A model generated the notes under the pieces. It had not been told where the DNA came from, did not search any database, and was given only the letters and a program-made list of their open reading frames with translations. From NCBI GenBank assembly GCA_963971405.1, contig OZ020484.1, positions 36,912,770 to 36,976,769 of the forward strand: 64,000 nt of DNA, written 5' to 3'. The position numbers and the translations under genes are program-made. Source of the stretch: Psococerastis gibbosa. Lineage: Eukaryota > Arthropoda > Insecta > Psocodea > Psocidae. The first letter of the stretch is position 1. Each line of letters begins with the position of its first letter. This document shows, piece by piece, positions 44,801-57,560 of this stretch.

Positions 44801-47800
44801 TTGAGCTTGTTGCACGGCAACCACATTTTGTTTAGTGATGTCTTTCTTTTGATTAAGAGTTTTCGCCCATCTCTCCATATCCTACAGCAAATATTACGGT
44901 TAAAATTTCAGTCGCATACCTGTGCGATCTAATTAATGTTGGCATGTTTCTACCATTAAAAACCAATAGTGATAATATTTCGTCTTAAGATAGCTAGAGT
45001 CAACAACGATCAACGTAAGTCCCGCTGGCTCTTTGGTTGTACACTTTTCTTTTAAAGTGTAACTGTCGTTATTTTAGGTAAGTATTTAAGATACAAATCA
45101 CACCGTTGAGTGTTTAACACAGGTTTCATCAGTTAACACAAATGATTCCACATGAATATGCACGTACATTATTAATGGCTTGTATTTACCGCACTCACTG
45201 CAGTGATTTCCTATTAAATTCTTATCTTTCACTCAAATTACTACTCTATTCGAACTCAACCAGTATTCTGGAACTAAACTTAACAACTAATCGTTGAAGA
45301 AATTTTTTACCTTGGCAATTCTTTTGGCAACCTTGACCTTATCCTGCGACTTGTCTTTGTCTTTCTTCTTATCATCCTTGTCTTCTTTCGATTCACCGGC
45401 CTTCTCTTGTTTCGTATCTGTTGGAGCAGGCATATATGCCCGTTTCTCAGCGTCCCAGTATAAGAACACTTGCTCCTGGCTGTGATAGTAATACTGCGAA
45501 GAGGCGTCGTAGTATAGGCCAGTCTTAGAATCAAAGTAGTAACCACTGGACTCGTCATAAATGTAGGAACTAACATCTGGTTCTCCTAAAGAAAAAATTT
45601 CGAATAATACCTGTATAGCCTACACTAGGTTTCTCTAAAATAGGTGAAGGTAGCTACAGTCAGTCATCCATGGCCAATTCTTTGGATATTAGTTCCATCG
45701 AACATTCAAACGCTTTGGAAGAGAATTGTGACAGAAAATAATTCCTTTGGACAATGATTTGCCACGGCTGGTAATTGCTACATTGAACACCACACTCAGT
45801 AAAGTTGAACATGTATAGAACTAATAAGATAGCAGGCCTCCATTTTAAGTTACTTGATGTGTGGCCGGTAGCCATACCAAGTTGAGTCCAGCGACCAGAG
45901 CAGGTTCAAAGCTGCAGAAAACTTGGTCGTGTGCGCAGTGCCGGTAGGGAAACATGGTAGGACTTGTCCTGGTCACCGCCGAACTAATCGTGTGACTTCA
46001 CTGTGTTTCCCAAGTGGTTCGGAATCCACTATAATCAGGAGGTCCACTGTCCTATGGGCCCACACTGTGGCCTGGGACTGAGTCCGACCATACCAATTAC
46101 TTTACTTGATGTGCGGAGAGAAATAACTTAATGCGATAATTATTATTATCCCACAATTTAAGATAACTTCAATATTCTATATGGAAATAGGAAAATTAAG
46201 ATTTAATAGGAAAAGAAAAATTTACTATTAGAATTTGCCATTAGGCTCCAATTTTTTTTAAAAGCTAGTGACTTTTTTTTAATGGGAACAAAATTTAACA
46301 AATACTTTATACTCAATGATGGAACTAAAATTTAGCACAAAAAATAAAAATAAAAAAATAACTGGAAGATTTTATGAAGCTCAAAACATTGCAATTTCAC
46401 TTTTTAATTTAGTTTTCCATTAAAATAATGTTCTGCAACAACATAGGCTGTTGTTACCATTAATAAACTACATTTATACGTACCGATGCTGCTGTTCCCA
46501 ATGAGCTGTTGCGTGGTATAATAGCCGGTCACTGTCGTTAGTGGAGGCTTGCTATTGGTTGTGGCCCATAACTGGGACGCTGCAGCCCACACTGTCGAGG
46601 CATCCGAGCTGGACATGGCTGCCTTTTTGGTTTGCGCCATTTGAATGGCTGACTGTGCGACAGCTGCGGCCGCATTTGTGTCAGTTCCCTCAGGTAATGC
46701 CATCTGAAGACAAATCAATACCATTAGCGCAAAACGCATGCCAAAGCATAGGATTATTGTTGAAATCTTGGGCAAGCATGGGATCGAGGAAGTTGAAACT
46801 GACTCCCCACCACGCGCTTTCTGCACAAAGTCGAATTTTCATTGTAGATCTATCAAATATGTAGCATCCCTTAAAAGAAATACTTCCCTACATTTTGACG
46901 CACGATGTATAGCCACTAACACCAACAGTTTTTTACACATACATCAAGTTCAAGTATTGTGGTCAAACGGTGTTATAGACGGGCACATATCACGAAACAA
47001 CATGTAATTGCTAAGGGATGCAATATTTTTGACAGCTCTATGATCAATATTCCACTAGATTTATTGTTTTGTGCACTTGTAAGGCTTCTCCCATTGTCTA
47101 TTTGGGGGAAAAATCCACTACATCATGGATAATAGTTTCAATTGCAAATAAAAATCCTCCCCAACGACGCCATATTAAGTTATTCGCAACTCCGGTACAT
47201 CCGTAAACACTTCTCTTCTGAGGTTGTCACTGTCAAAGCAAAAATGAAGGCTTATAATTCGTTATGGGTTTGAAATGTAGTATAAATTCATACGGGTCTA
47301 CATATTCATGAGCCATCAGCGAAGCTTGTGGAACCACAGCGCTTCAAGTCAAGCGACTTGTGACCAATCTGAAAACTGTACATCCTGCTGTTACTATTTC
47401 GATGGTCTCTATAACCTATAAGAAATGTGCAAGAGTTGCAAGTCTGATGGGAGTTCGCAAGTTGTTGAGCGGCTACTCTACGGGACAAATGATACCCGTA
47501 CTAATAGCGAGAGAAGAATAGGACTTAGGTCAGACACAGCAACCTGGATTCAGGAAAGGTTATAATAGGACGCGAACCCGGTTATAACATACAAAAAGTC
47601 ACAAGCTGCTGTAGGGGGCTACCAAGAATCTTACTAGTTACCTAAGAATAATGAAATAAAACATTCTCTACATCGTCAAACAATGAAAATAGCTAGTTTA
47701 AGATAAATTTAATATATACTCACTTTATGGAATTGATTTGTATAGTATTGCGAGTAGTACTGAAGGTATGCAGCTTTTTGCTGTGGATTTGCGGCATACA

Positions 47801-50800
47801 TGTTCGCTGAATATTCAGCAAGATGTGCTACGTCCGCTAGTGTATATTTCTGATCAGCTGGCCAAGCGGGCTGTTGTGGCTGTTCGGCAGCAGCAGCAGT
47901 AGCAGCAGTTGTCGAGGCTTGCAATTTGCAGTAGGATATCGACACTAGAAAAAATGTAACCTTAGAACGACAGAATGTATATTACTATAATTCTAATGCC
48001 TACTTGTGAGAGTTGTTTCTGATAAAGGTCGTATTTAGCTTATAGAGCGTACTCAATAATTGAAGAAAAGTAAAACCATTTAATTCCATATCTCATTATG
48101 TATATAAATAGTATTTTTCACTCGTTAAATAAGTGGTTGAGGATCTAAGTATATTTTACCTCTCTTATTCTGAACAATGAGAGGTCCAGCCGTGAGCTCA
48201 TTATAGAGCTTGATAGCATCGAGCGCACTCTTCAACTCGAGATAGCAGACACCTCTGGACAAATTTGTGAGAGCATCTCTACTGATCTGACAGGATTGAA
48301 TTGAAACCGAACTCACGGCGCTTACTTCTTTTAATAGCTCTTCTTCATTGGTGAGAGGATCTAAATTTCTGATCATAAGCTCTGAAAATAAAAAAAATAT
48401 GGTATAAACTTAAAAAACCGCACCTGCACTAAGTTTTTAGGAGTTATGAAGTTGTTGACTCAAAATCCATATCAAACACGATATCTCGTTGAAAAATACA
48501 TCAAACATATGGTTCTCACGATATGTTTTATAGGATTTTTTATCACATAATGGCTGTAACTGTAAGATATTGCATTCCATCTAACATTTGTGTGACTTAT
48601 TGTGTATGAACGAGTATAGATGACCAATAGGTCCATTTCAGCAATGTTCTGGAAGTTACAAGCCATTCGCCATAGTAAGGAATTCACTTTGAAGTGCTCT
48701 TGAATAAATTGAATAACTAAAAAAAAATATCATTAACATTCCCAAATTGGCATCGTAGCTGGTCTTTGAATAATGTTTACTCACTGTTTGTGGGATGTGA
48801 GCTGACTTCGTGAATAACATTCATAGCATCGGAGACGGAACGAGGGGTCATACACTTGTAGCAGCTTATTCTTTTCTTGAAGTTATGAGCATAGCACTGA
48901 AATAATAGCAAATCCGTTGTGTATACTAGGTAATATTTTATTTTCCTTCGGTTAATATATGGCCAATCATAAAATTAGAGTAGGAAACCTTCATCAGATT
49001 GGAAAGCGAAAATAGTGTCCCCTTTAGCAGCCTGTTCGGTTTTATTGATCTATTTAACCTATGCATTTGGGTTAATTGTAAAAGTCAAAATTCACCCACA
49101 TGGAAAATAAAGACAATTTTCTTTCTGTATTCTAACACCACAACATACTTGAAGTTAGAAAGCATCAATAGAATGCCTACGCACAAAAATTATTTTTTAG
49201 AAATAGAGTATGTATTTTTCATATTTTTGCCCCCAGAACCAAACTATCAAGAGGCAATCGACGTATTGGGTTTTGTTATAATAACGACTACAATACATGT
49301 GAATTTCCAAAAAGAACTTTTGGAGCCGTTTTTGACTAGACATTTTTTAGTAGTTTCTCTGGAGGGTATAACACCTGAAAATTGAATTATCCCAAAATAA
49401 AAAAAAATCAACATGAAAAATGATTTTTGTAAACCTACATGCCAAATTTAATGAAAATCCACCGATTATTTTGCCCACAAATCGACGGACAGTCTGACAG
49501 ACATTTCGTAAAAACAATTTTTTTTGGGTTGCTGGGACTTCAAAATGTGTAAATCCACTGAAATCTAAAATTTCTACCATCTCAAAGTTTTCCTTTTCTA
49601 AAATACGTATAAATAGGAAAGCAATACAATATAAATTTCAAACCAGTGCCCACTCAAGCCGGAGCGTGTGAGTGTGAAAAAAAGGTATATTACCTTCGGA
49701 CAGTCCCAATCCGCCCCGGATAGCCAACTGCCTGGACCTGCCGAGCCAGCCTCGTTGGCAACAATGCTGAACTGCATGACTGCGCGGTACATGTCTTGCA
49801 GCATGAGGACACCCTGCAAAACAAATCACATTTAGATCAACAACTGGGAGCAACATTTACTATCCACCGCACACGGGCGGGCGTCTTATTATTGATATTG
49901 GGAATGCCCCAAAACCAACGACCACCAAAACCGAAGAGATGTACCGTCGAAAACGTAACTACCCATCTGAGAAGCCTCAACACAGATTCACACAAACTGC
50001 ATATTTTCCCTTTTTTAGTTACAAAGGAAATGGGAAAGATAAGCACAAAGAAAATATAAAAGGAAAATTTGAAATATTTTTTGGCTCAGCAAATTTGGCA
50101 TCAAATGCACATTTTCGATGCAGAATTTCAGCCCAATCGGTATGCTCCACATACTCTAATTTCAAAACTTGATATCATTTACCTTTCCTTTGAGGGGTAC
50201 AGTGTAGTTCGCCTCCAAGCGGTGTACCCTGGGTGATGCTAAATGAACTACAATTCTTCGTATTTACCGTGCCACATTTCCTTTGACCCGAAATATATAA
50301 AATAAAAGAACACTAGCTGATAGTCTAGTACCCACATCGACAACATTTGGCCCAACTGTCGTGGAATTATGAGTATGGGCATGTTGTGATGCATACAGTT
50401 TAAACTTGTTAACTCAATCAATGAATAACAGAGAAAAAAAGTCACGAAATTGAATAAAACATTGCGGAGAATTACGCATATTTTTAAATTTCTTCTCTTT
50501 AAGCCACAAATACCGATGCACGAGACTCGCCTTTTTGTGAGACGACACTCAGGATGGCATGAGTAGATAAAGAGGATTATTACCCCACTACTATGAAAGC
50601 ATGTGTTTTTTTTTTTTATAATTCTCCTGTGCTAAGATTATTATAGTATGCCTAAGCGATTTCACCCTCACTCATGTTCTACACTCAAAGTGCCAGTGTT
50701 AATGAGGAGTAAATTAAATATATAGGAGCCGCAGTTAACCTGTGACTCAGTTTTAGAAAGAAATTGTGTGAATCTGGGCATAAGCTGAGAACCGACAAAA

Positions 50801-53800
50801 TGGTTATGTAAAAGGGCCATGTAACTTCCAAAGGACGTCCAGGACAAGAGTGGTAATCGCAGAATGTTTGAGCGATTGAACCCCACACAGTACATGAGAA
50901 AGTGCAAGAAAAACCATACTAGCCTACGGTTGTATTCACATTGCCAGATGGGACAGACTTACTGTGAGAAACTTAGACAATTTTAAGTCACATAAATAAA
51001 ACGGTTAGGTATATTGCAAAACAGAACTTGCAACAATATGTACCGCTTAGTATAAGTTACCTAACATCAAGAATTTTGAAGAAGAAAATTGCAAGTCCTT
51101 TTTAAGCAACTGAACGTGTAACTGGCAAGGTGATTTACGACCTCTAGCAAAAAAAATAAGTCGCGCGATAAACGAATAAAAACGGACTGTCGCAACATAA
51201 AATAATGCTTTCATGATCTTAATCATTCATTATTTAATAACACCTCGGCAATTTATATATTCTTTGCAAAAATACTAAGTGTGCGTAAAAACTAAAAAAA
51301 AAACGCGTAAAATGCGTTTAGTAAATTGGATTATGAAATACAATATGAATGAAGTTACTGTAAATTGAAGACACGGCCTCGGGGCCGTAGAGAGCAGCTG
51401 CCACTTCAATGAATACCTGTTTGAGCTCCATCCAATAGAGCGCCTCCTCAGTATTGTTAAACTCCACGAACGCAAACCCACGTGAGGCACCTATAATGTG
51501 GATCAACACAAACAATAGCTGCTATTAAACGAATCATTGAAAAAACTTCGAGTCAGGATAGTGGACATTTGCTCTCTGGCGGTCAAATACCCAGTTAGGT
51601 CTAAGGCCCGGTACACACGGACGATTCTCGCAGTCACGATTTGCCGACGTCTTTTCCTTTTTAAGATTAGAGCTTTGTGAATGGTTGGTGTACTCCCACT
51701 GAGTCTACTTCAGAAGATTTCTATGATTTCTATGTCTAGGGGAAAACCGTGCCCTTTCGTGCGGACGGCTTATCGCCAGCTTCCTAAATCTTCTGCCAGC
51801 AATATGGCTACAGTGGAAAAGACGTCGGTAAATCGCAATTGCGAGAATCACCAGTGTGTACCGGGTCTTATAACCCTCATAACACAATTAAAAAATTATG
51901 CCATGATCTTTCATTTTATTCTAAAAAAAAACTCGCCAAGGATTAAAGGAGTCGCTGATACTCATAAAATATGGAAGAGGGAACTGGGCCTGTTATGACC
52001 ATTTTTTGCATGGTGTAAATTAATATCATTGAGTGTTGTTGTCCCAGCTCCACGGCGAACCTGCCTTTTTATATTTCCAATTGAATTTGAAAAAATACAA
52101 ATATTAATGGTTTTTAAAGAGCAAATCTACACCGCCAGAGAACGTAAGCAACAAAGTCTCTGTCACACCCGTTTCAAATTAACTAGTCACACCAATTCAG
52201 TTACCTGTTTCTTTCTTCTTAATTAAGCGAATATCCTTTGGTGTTATCCCGCTCTGCTCAATATCTTCGCGAATCTAAAATGAATACATAACTTGTAACT
52301 ATTGTAATTCACATTAAAAGGTTCAATAACACTATTTTAAAGTCAAGAATTTGATTAAGTTGAAGCAACAATTTTCAAGATAACCCGAATTTTTCTCTTT
52401 CAGTTGGAAAGTTACCCAGGTTATGGTCATTAGCGAGCAAAAAAAGCATGTTAATTGCCTATTGGTCATTATTTAGTAATTATTTATTGGAATCCGATTT
52501 ACATAAACATGGATGATCAATGATGATAATAATACTCACGTCATTTTCAGTAATATGTTGCGCTAATCCACGGATCATAATTGTTTCATTGGGGGTCTGA
52601 TTTTTATAGTTGGCTGCTTCTAAACTAAATTTGTAGTCACTATCGGTCATATGCTTTGATCTTCGATGCAAGAAATCTATGGTATCCTTGATGTCATCAT
52701 TACTCATCCGAGGTTTCTTGGAATCAGAATCAACGCCATCTTCTCCTTTTTCAAAATCACCGGAGGATCGGCCTCTATACGACGAACTTGGACTGGAGGG
52801 ACCTCGCGAATTGGATCTTTTCCCACCTTCTTTCCGATCGTCTCCTCCTTTTCTCCTCCAACTGCTACAAGCCTCGTCATCACTCCTATTTCTTGGTGGT
52901 CTCCTTCGCTTACTCTCAATATCATCTTCAGCAATTTCACGCCCACGTTTACGTTTATGGTCCTCCCTTGAGCCTGAAATTCTGTCGTCATCGCTATCAT
53001 CTTTACTGCCATGTCTCCTGTTTCTGCCATCATGTTTTTCAGATTCCCTGCCGCTTGGGCGTCGCTTATAAGATTCATCATCTTTTTCCCTTCCATCAAT
53101 TCGTCGGGAGGGAGAATCATTGGAGGGGCTATGTATGTCATTCATATCAAGCATCTCTGCTTCTGGCCTTAAGACAGCGCTTCCATCAGGGGCATTACCA
53201 TTAATAAGTACTTTTCTGGTCCAAGCACTAGCCCCGACCCCTTGAAAAAATGCGGCATTTGGAACCACTAAAAAAAATGTAGAAAATAAGAAGCAATCAT
53301 TTACTATCTACTTATTGGGATACAATTAGTATGCATATGCGAAACAGTAAATTAGCCTACGTTAGTTTCAAATTCGCAGCTCAAAAAGATAACCACGATG
53401 CCACTAATTCAGAATCTGCTCGTTAGATTTGTTGATGGTTTATGACTTTATGGTAAAGGCTCTACATTTATTAAATGTTTGATTACATATTTACGTTAAA
53501 TTGAGAGCCCACTTCCTAATATCAGCCTTATTTAATGCGCAATAGAACGCACCTACAGTCATTCTCATCATTATGATGTTTTATTTCATTTTTGTTATAG
53601 CGGCACTGAAAATGTTTAACTTTTAATTTCTATACACAGAAAAATACAAAATGCAAATGCCTTAAAAATCAGCAGAAAGCACTTACTTTGAGCTGGCATT
53701 TGAGGCATTTCCCAGCAGCTATTGTTGAATGGCGGAGCAATAGCTTGATATTGAATTTGAGCAGCAACCGCAGGAATGAATGGAAATCTCTCATTGGTCC

Positions 53801-53810
53801 AGAAATTCAT
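41831..53810 (-). CDS. Rbm5/10: RBM5/RBM10-family splicing regulator
   Basis: Fourteen minus-strand exons give 994 aa: 53810-53687, 53267-52540, 52274-52205, 51490-51417, 49813-49694, 48896-48785, 48381-48160, 47944-47724, 46703-46484, 45585-45311, 44881-44690, 43668-43348, 42714-42547 and 41968-41831 (TAG). The frame is continuous throughout. These nuclear RNA-binding proteins join pre-spliceosomes and control alternative splicing. Domain order is complete: an Arg/Asp/Ser-rich N-terminal region (about 80-250); RRM1 (about 268-350, TIMIRGL, GFAFVEF); RanBP2-type zinc finger (about 367-390, DWDCPKC...CYKC); RRM2 (about 407-495); Ala/Gln/Tyr-rich linker; OCRE (about 632-685, [19 protein letters not shown]); C2H2 finger (about 821-843, CMLCKRQF); G-patch (about 922-968, [17 protein letters not shown]); and a conserved end [17 protein letters not shown]. 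Human RBM10 is 930 aa and RBM5 815. One gene in place of the vertebrate pair is the usual invertebrate state. An in-frame stop precedes the chosen ATG. Confidence 0.96.
42290..42350. repeat. Hairpin-bearing dispersed repeat
   Basis: ATTGGCGAATTTTGGGCCTT and ACGGCCCCCTC form the GGGCC-loop-GGCCC hairpin seen at 15945-16045 and 23277-23325. It lies in RBM5/10 intron 13. Confidence 0.45.
42755..42910 (-). mobile_element. Retrotransposon 3' end with (ATT)n tail in an RBM5/10 intron
   Basis: In minus orientation the segment ends in an ATT/AAT microsatellite (42756-42770). Upstream of it lies 3' UTR sequence shared with 17345-17500 and 13745-13835 (GATACAAACAATTTAATGAA, TGCATCCGA, ATGTCTCCGAT, TGGTGTG). 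It is a 5'-truncated relative of the VIPAS39-intron LINE. Confidence 0.65.
44070..44260 (+). repeat. Dispersed repeat, same family as 39590-39790
   Basis: CATGCCTGTTATATTGTTAA, ACCGATGGCC, TCGAAAATCCATTGG and TTCAATGGGCCACTACAAGT AG align with 39570-39770. No coding sequence is present. Confidence 0.55.
44277..44415. mobile_element. Foldback MITE, GGCG....TTC.ACC family, copy 5
   Basis: The ends are GGCGGGGATTCTACCGACCT and AGGTAGGTAGAATCCCCGCC, flanked by an exact TAA duplication. The centre includes GACGTGGTAGCAGACAATAA AG, the family motif. The length is 139 bp. It lies in the intron between RBM5/10 exons 11 and 12. Confidence 0.85.
45862..46101. mobile_element. SINE-like insertion with 12-bp target duplication
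   Basis: A 240-bp segment of higher GC content than its surroundings is bounded by the direct repeat TTACTTGATGTG (45850-45861 and 46102-46113). It contains GGTTCAAAGC, which resembles a Pol III B box. Long duplications of this kind indicate target-primed reverse transcription. I could not assign an A box or a tRNA parent. It lies in RBM5/10 intron 9. Confidence 0.55.
46860..47100 (+). repeat. Old dispersed repeat (also near 6570-6800 and 7700-7990)
   Basis: AAGAAATACTTCCCTACATT, TTCAAGTATTGTGG, GGTGTTATAGACGGGCAC and CACTTGTAAGGCTTCTCCC correspond to phrases in 6590-6790 (CACCTGTAAGGCTTTTCC). It is diverged and has no ORF. It lies in RBM5/10 intron 8. Confidence 0.45.
49190..49610 (-). repeat. 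Fullest copy of the 400-bp interspersed repeat
   Basis: In the minus orientation it carries GGAAAACTTTGAGATGGTAG, GATTTCAGTGGATTTACAC, GTCCCAGCAACCC, TGTCTGTCAGACTGTCCGTC, GATTTGTGGGCAAAATAATC, AAATTTGGCATGTAGG and then the second half shared with 32880-33065. It lies in RBM5/10 intron 5. Two non-coding open frames (48999-49385 and 49347-49580) fall inside it. Confidence 0.65.
51605..51867. mobile_element. MITE with GGCCCGGTACACAC termini
   Basis: The left end GGCCCGGTACACACGGACGA is mirrored at the right (GTGTGTACCGGGTC). Inner inverted pairs are TTCTCGCAG / TTGCGAGAA and GACGTCTTTTCC / GGAAAAGACGTC. It is 263 bp, flanked by TAA and TTA, consistent with a TWA duplication of PIF/Harbinger type. 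It lies in RBM5/10 intron 3. Confidence 0.82.
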
Positions 53811-54420
53811 GATACACTTAAAAAATTAGAAGTAGACTATACAGTAACACAAAATGAATTAATTTAGGTCACACCTTCAATTGCATTTTGTTCCAAATCA
53901 CAGATAAAATAATTCTTATTGGCCATTAAAATGCAAAATATTACCTACCGCGCATAAAAGGTAATTATTATTATTCTATAATATATATTAGACAGTATTT
54001 AAATTAAAAGTTTAGCACCACTCGTCCGACGTCCACTCCACTTGCATCAAATCAATCGACAAAAAAACCTTCAATTTTAATTTTTTTTTCAAAGTTCAAA
54101 TTTGATGCGACTCGATCATCGATGGGCGATGACCAGTGTTGCCGGACGTGTAATGGTAATGTGAAATATCACGCCACTGATGTTCAAAATTCACGACATA
54201 TCACGCAAGCAACTAATCGGCTAATATATATGCATATTAATATAATATATATATATAATACATAATTTATATTAAATTTTTTAATATGGTAACTAAAAAA
54301 TATGTCATTTGTTTTGCTAATTTTATCTAACAACTTCTATGCTTAGCTTGTAGTGGGGCTGAAAAATCAGTGTGAATTATTTTTCTTACTTCCAGTGGCG
54401 TAACGATAGTTTTTCGAGGG
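53811..54420. promoter_or_regulatory. Upstream region of RBM5/10
   Basis: The RBM5/10 promoter and 5' UTR are expected here on the minus strand. GATCATCGATGGGCGATGACC near 54115 is a palindromic ATCGAT-containing motif reminiscent of DRE-type core promoter elements. That reading is speculative. No coding sequence is present. Confidence 0.35.
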
Positions 54421-55500
54421 TGGCGGTGTTTAATTCGCCCCCCCCCCCCATTTTCGTGAACGTGAACGGGGGCCCCAAGGGTCGTAATGAATATAAATAC
54501 AAGGAAGGGGGGCCCGGGTTAAAATTTTTGAAAAATAAGCCTGAAATGATGGGGTTTTACGCAATTTGATAGGAGTAATGATTAGATTTTCCAGACAATT
54601 AATATAACTACATGTACAAATTACAGGGGGGGGGGGGTCTCCCCGGGTGAACGTTTTTGAAAATAGGGCTGAATTGGTAAGGGTTTTACGCATTTTGATA
54701 GCACTAATGTTTAAATTGTACAGACGGTGAATATAGCTAACAAGGGGGGCCGGGGGTCTCCCCCGGGTGAAATTTTTTGAAAAATAGATCTGAAACAGTG
54801 GGGTTTTAGGCATTTTGATAGGTTAACGTTTAGATTTTACAGACAATGAATCTGTAGGAGGTCGATGTAGTTGGAATTGAATAGGCGGTTAAATGTAGAA
54901 TGACTGTATTGAAGTAGTTTCGACTCTATACTTGGTATGTTGGTAAGAGTGACTTAAACAAACATGATTACAATATCAGGCGTGTGAAAGGAACGATACA
55001 AGTTAACAATTAATAATGGATTTAACCCAGCCTGCTTCCATGTAGACAAACCAACTCTGTGTCCACAGCTGAAGGAGCTGATGATACACAGAGGGTAGCT
55101 TAAAGATATTATTGAATAAAGGAAATAAATACGTAAAAAGAAAATTGAGGAATATTGAATTATGTGAATGTGAACAGCGCTATTTACCGGGGAAAAGGTG
55201 AAGCTGGAAGCAGACTGGTTATTACACATGTGGGACTAAGTGGTCCCCCCAAATCCAATTACGAGCCAAAGGGGGGGGGCGGGGGTCTCCCCCCGGGTAA
55301 GAAAATTCTTGAAAGATGAGCATGAAATGTTGGGTTTCATGCATTTTGATAGGAGTAACGTTTCGATGTTTACAGGCGATGAACATAGGCTAAATACGAA
55401 CGAGGGAGTCCAGGGGTCTCCCCCTGGAGATGTTTGTTAAATAGACCTGAAATACGGGGTTTTACGCATCTTGCCAAAAATGTTTAGATTTTTCAGATGA
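54395..55500 (+). repeat. G/C-tract tandem repeat units, second array
   Basis: Units at about 54425-54600, 54620-54730, 54740-54850, 55255-55380 and 55390-55500 share GGGGTCTCCCCCGGGTGAA, TTTTTGAAAA, GGGGTTTTACGCATTTTGAT AG and GTAACGTTTAGATTTTACAG. They belong to the same family as 12840-13560. The array follows CAGTGGCGTAACGATAG at 54393, which looks like a hAT terminus; no matching right end was found. About 400 bp of unrelated DNA (54850-55240) splits it. Confidence 0.7.
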
Positions 55501-56502
55501 GCACTTTATTATGTTATTACTTTTTAAATAATTCGGCCGAAAATATTGACTTTCTATAAAATCGTGGGGTTTTAAGGCTTTAAGTGGTCGCCTTATTCGC
55601 TTGAACAAAAGAGTTCAACCTCTTTTGAGACATTGTGGTTCGTAAATAAGTAGTTTTTTAATTAATTTTCAATCAAAGAAAGACCTCTCACATGTGGCAT
55701 TTCTTTGTTCTATAATATGCATGTTTATTATCTTGTTCGATTTTGCGCCCATGTGGCGCAGAGGCAGACAAATATGAATTATGAAATAATGAGCAAATCA
55801 CAATGGCCGCCCGCCGGCCGAGTAGATTTGGAATTTGTTGTTTGGAGTTGTGTTGGGGTCTTGTCACTTGTGGTCTGTGGTCCTAGATCAGGTAAGGTAA
55901 TTAGCATTTTTCGCGCATTTTTTTTCTTTTAAGTTTTCATTTTTCCTGGGTTTTAATTTTTTTATTATTTTATTGGTTTAAATTTCAATATTTTTATTTA
56001 ATTATAAAATCAATTTCGTCTAAAATACACGCACTTTACATGCACATCACGCAAGCTCTGAAAATACACGCATTTCGTGATTTTTCACGCAAAACGGCAA
56101 CCCTGGCGATGACCATAAATCATTGATATACATGGATAGCTACCACGGCACCTAGCCCACGCTGAACAAATGTCTTCACTTTTGGTCACGTGACAAAAAG
56201 GGTTATTATGGCAAGAAGTGGTTGACTCCATTGCCTTCAATGCGATTTAGACGTATTTCATTGCCTGTTATTTAATCTATTTACCCATTTATTGAGTTTT
56301 TCTTTGGTTTGACATAATGGTCATATCTTGCTCTGCTTATGAATGCACTAATAGGTTGAAGATATGACGAGAAATGGGGGAAAATATTACTTTTCACAAG
56401 TAAGTGTTCGCATGGTTTGGTCATTAGTTGAGGCAACATTTATGGGTTTATTTCAGTTTTCTTAATCATTATGTTAACAAATTGCACACTTTCAATTATT
56501 CT

Positions 56503-56822
56503 CAAGGCCGTAGCCAAGGGGGGATCCTTGGGGTGCGGGGGGCGGTCGCCCCCCCCCCTCGAGAGAAATAGCATTATTCTAGTTAGAATGGACTTTTGAA
56601 GGAAATTAAGAGAAATTATTACTCAAGTAAGGGAAACGCGATATTTTTTGCCCCCCCCCCGAAAACGTTTTCTGAAACCGTCCCTGCCCCGAAATGAAAT
56701 GACACTTAATAGAATCGGATTTTGAGAGGAAACAGAATAACCACTATGTAGGCCTAATACCCAATGAAATTTTAACCCCTGCCCCCCCCCCCCAAAAAAA
56801 AAAAATCCTGGCTACGGCCTTG
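56503..56822. mobile_element. hAT-like MITE with G/C-rich arms
   Basis: The ends are CAAGGCCGTAGCCAAGGG and CCTGGCTACGGCCTTG. They are flanked by ATTATTCT and ATTGTCCT (6 of 8 matching), consistent with a decayed 8-bp hAT duplication. The interior holds C-tracts and G-tracts, as in the other hAT-like MITEs in this window. Confidence 0.75.
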
Positions 56823-57244
56823 ATTGTCCTGTATAATTTTAATACTGATTATTATTATTGTTCCAACCTCAAGGCATTTTTTAGTTAGTCAAGTTTAAAA
56901 TTATTTTAGGAAGCTGATAATTCCAACAGCCTAAGTAGGCCTAGTCCTGCAGAACCTAAGTTTTGATAATGATAAATGAATAAAAATAGCGAAACACTAT
57001 AAGGCAAATTTACAGAGGAAAAAGGTGATTTTATTTCCCATTTGGGCGAATTTCGTGGCTTTCTTGCAAATCACACGTGTACTGCAAAATGTCTAAAAAT
57101 TATTAGCCTTATTGATATTGACATCCCTAAATCAACAGCATTGGCCTACTACACTGCAATATTTTTTCATCGATGATAGGAAAAACCTATGAAGTATCGA
57201 TTACATCAGAGCGGTATAAAAATTAACTTATAAAATAGATTTAC

Positions 57245-57560
57245 TGATTTTTTTTTGGGGGGGGGGGGATATCCGCCCCCCTGTCTCCGTCCATGGGGTG
57301 GATCCAGGGGGGGGGGGAACCTGCCTCCCTGTATCCGTCCATGGGGTCTAGCCAGAGTGACTACTTATTATTTTTGTATTCTGCTTATTCTAGTTGAAGT
57401 GTAGTCAAGGACAGATGAAGGGGGGAGCTGCCCCCAAAATCGTATAAGCTAGCCTGTTGTAAGTTTCCTAACTTATTACGTTATAATGTAAAGGATACTA
57501 CATATGCTTATTATATTTTGAGCCAAATTACCCCCCCCCCCCCAATGGGCTGGATCTACT
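57245..57560. repeat. Direct repeats with G/C tracts
   Basis: GGGGGGGATATCCGCCCCCC and TGTCTCCGTCCATGGGGT are followed about 55 bp later by a second copy (TGTATCCGTCCATGGGGT). A third G-tract and C-tract pair at 57420-57545 may be the arms of a decayed MITE. Exact ends are unclear. Confidence 0.45.

Noticed and set aside
51275..51416. Extension of RBM5/10 exon 4 past CAG into an open frame
   Set aside because: A GTATTC donor at 51416 followed by the 49813 exon restores RRM1 and the zinc finger; the extension has no similarity to the family.
54430..54813. 127-codon minus-strand frame with a repeated KTP/F-T-R-G motif
   Set aside because: It spans three tandem repeat units; the periodicity is that of the DNA repeat.
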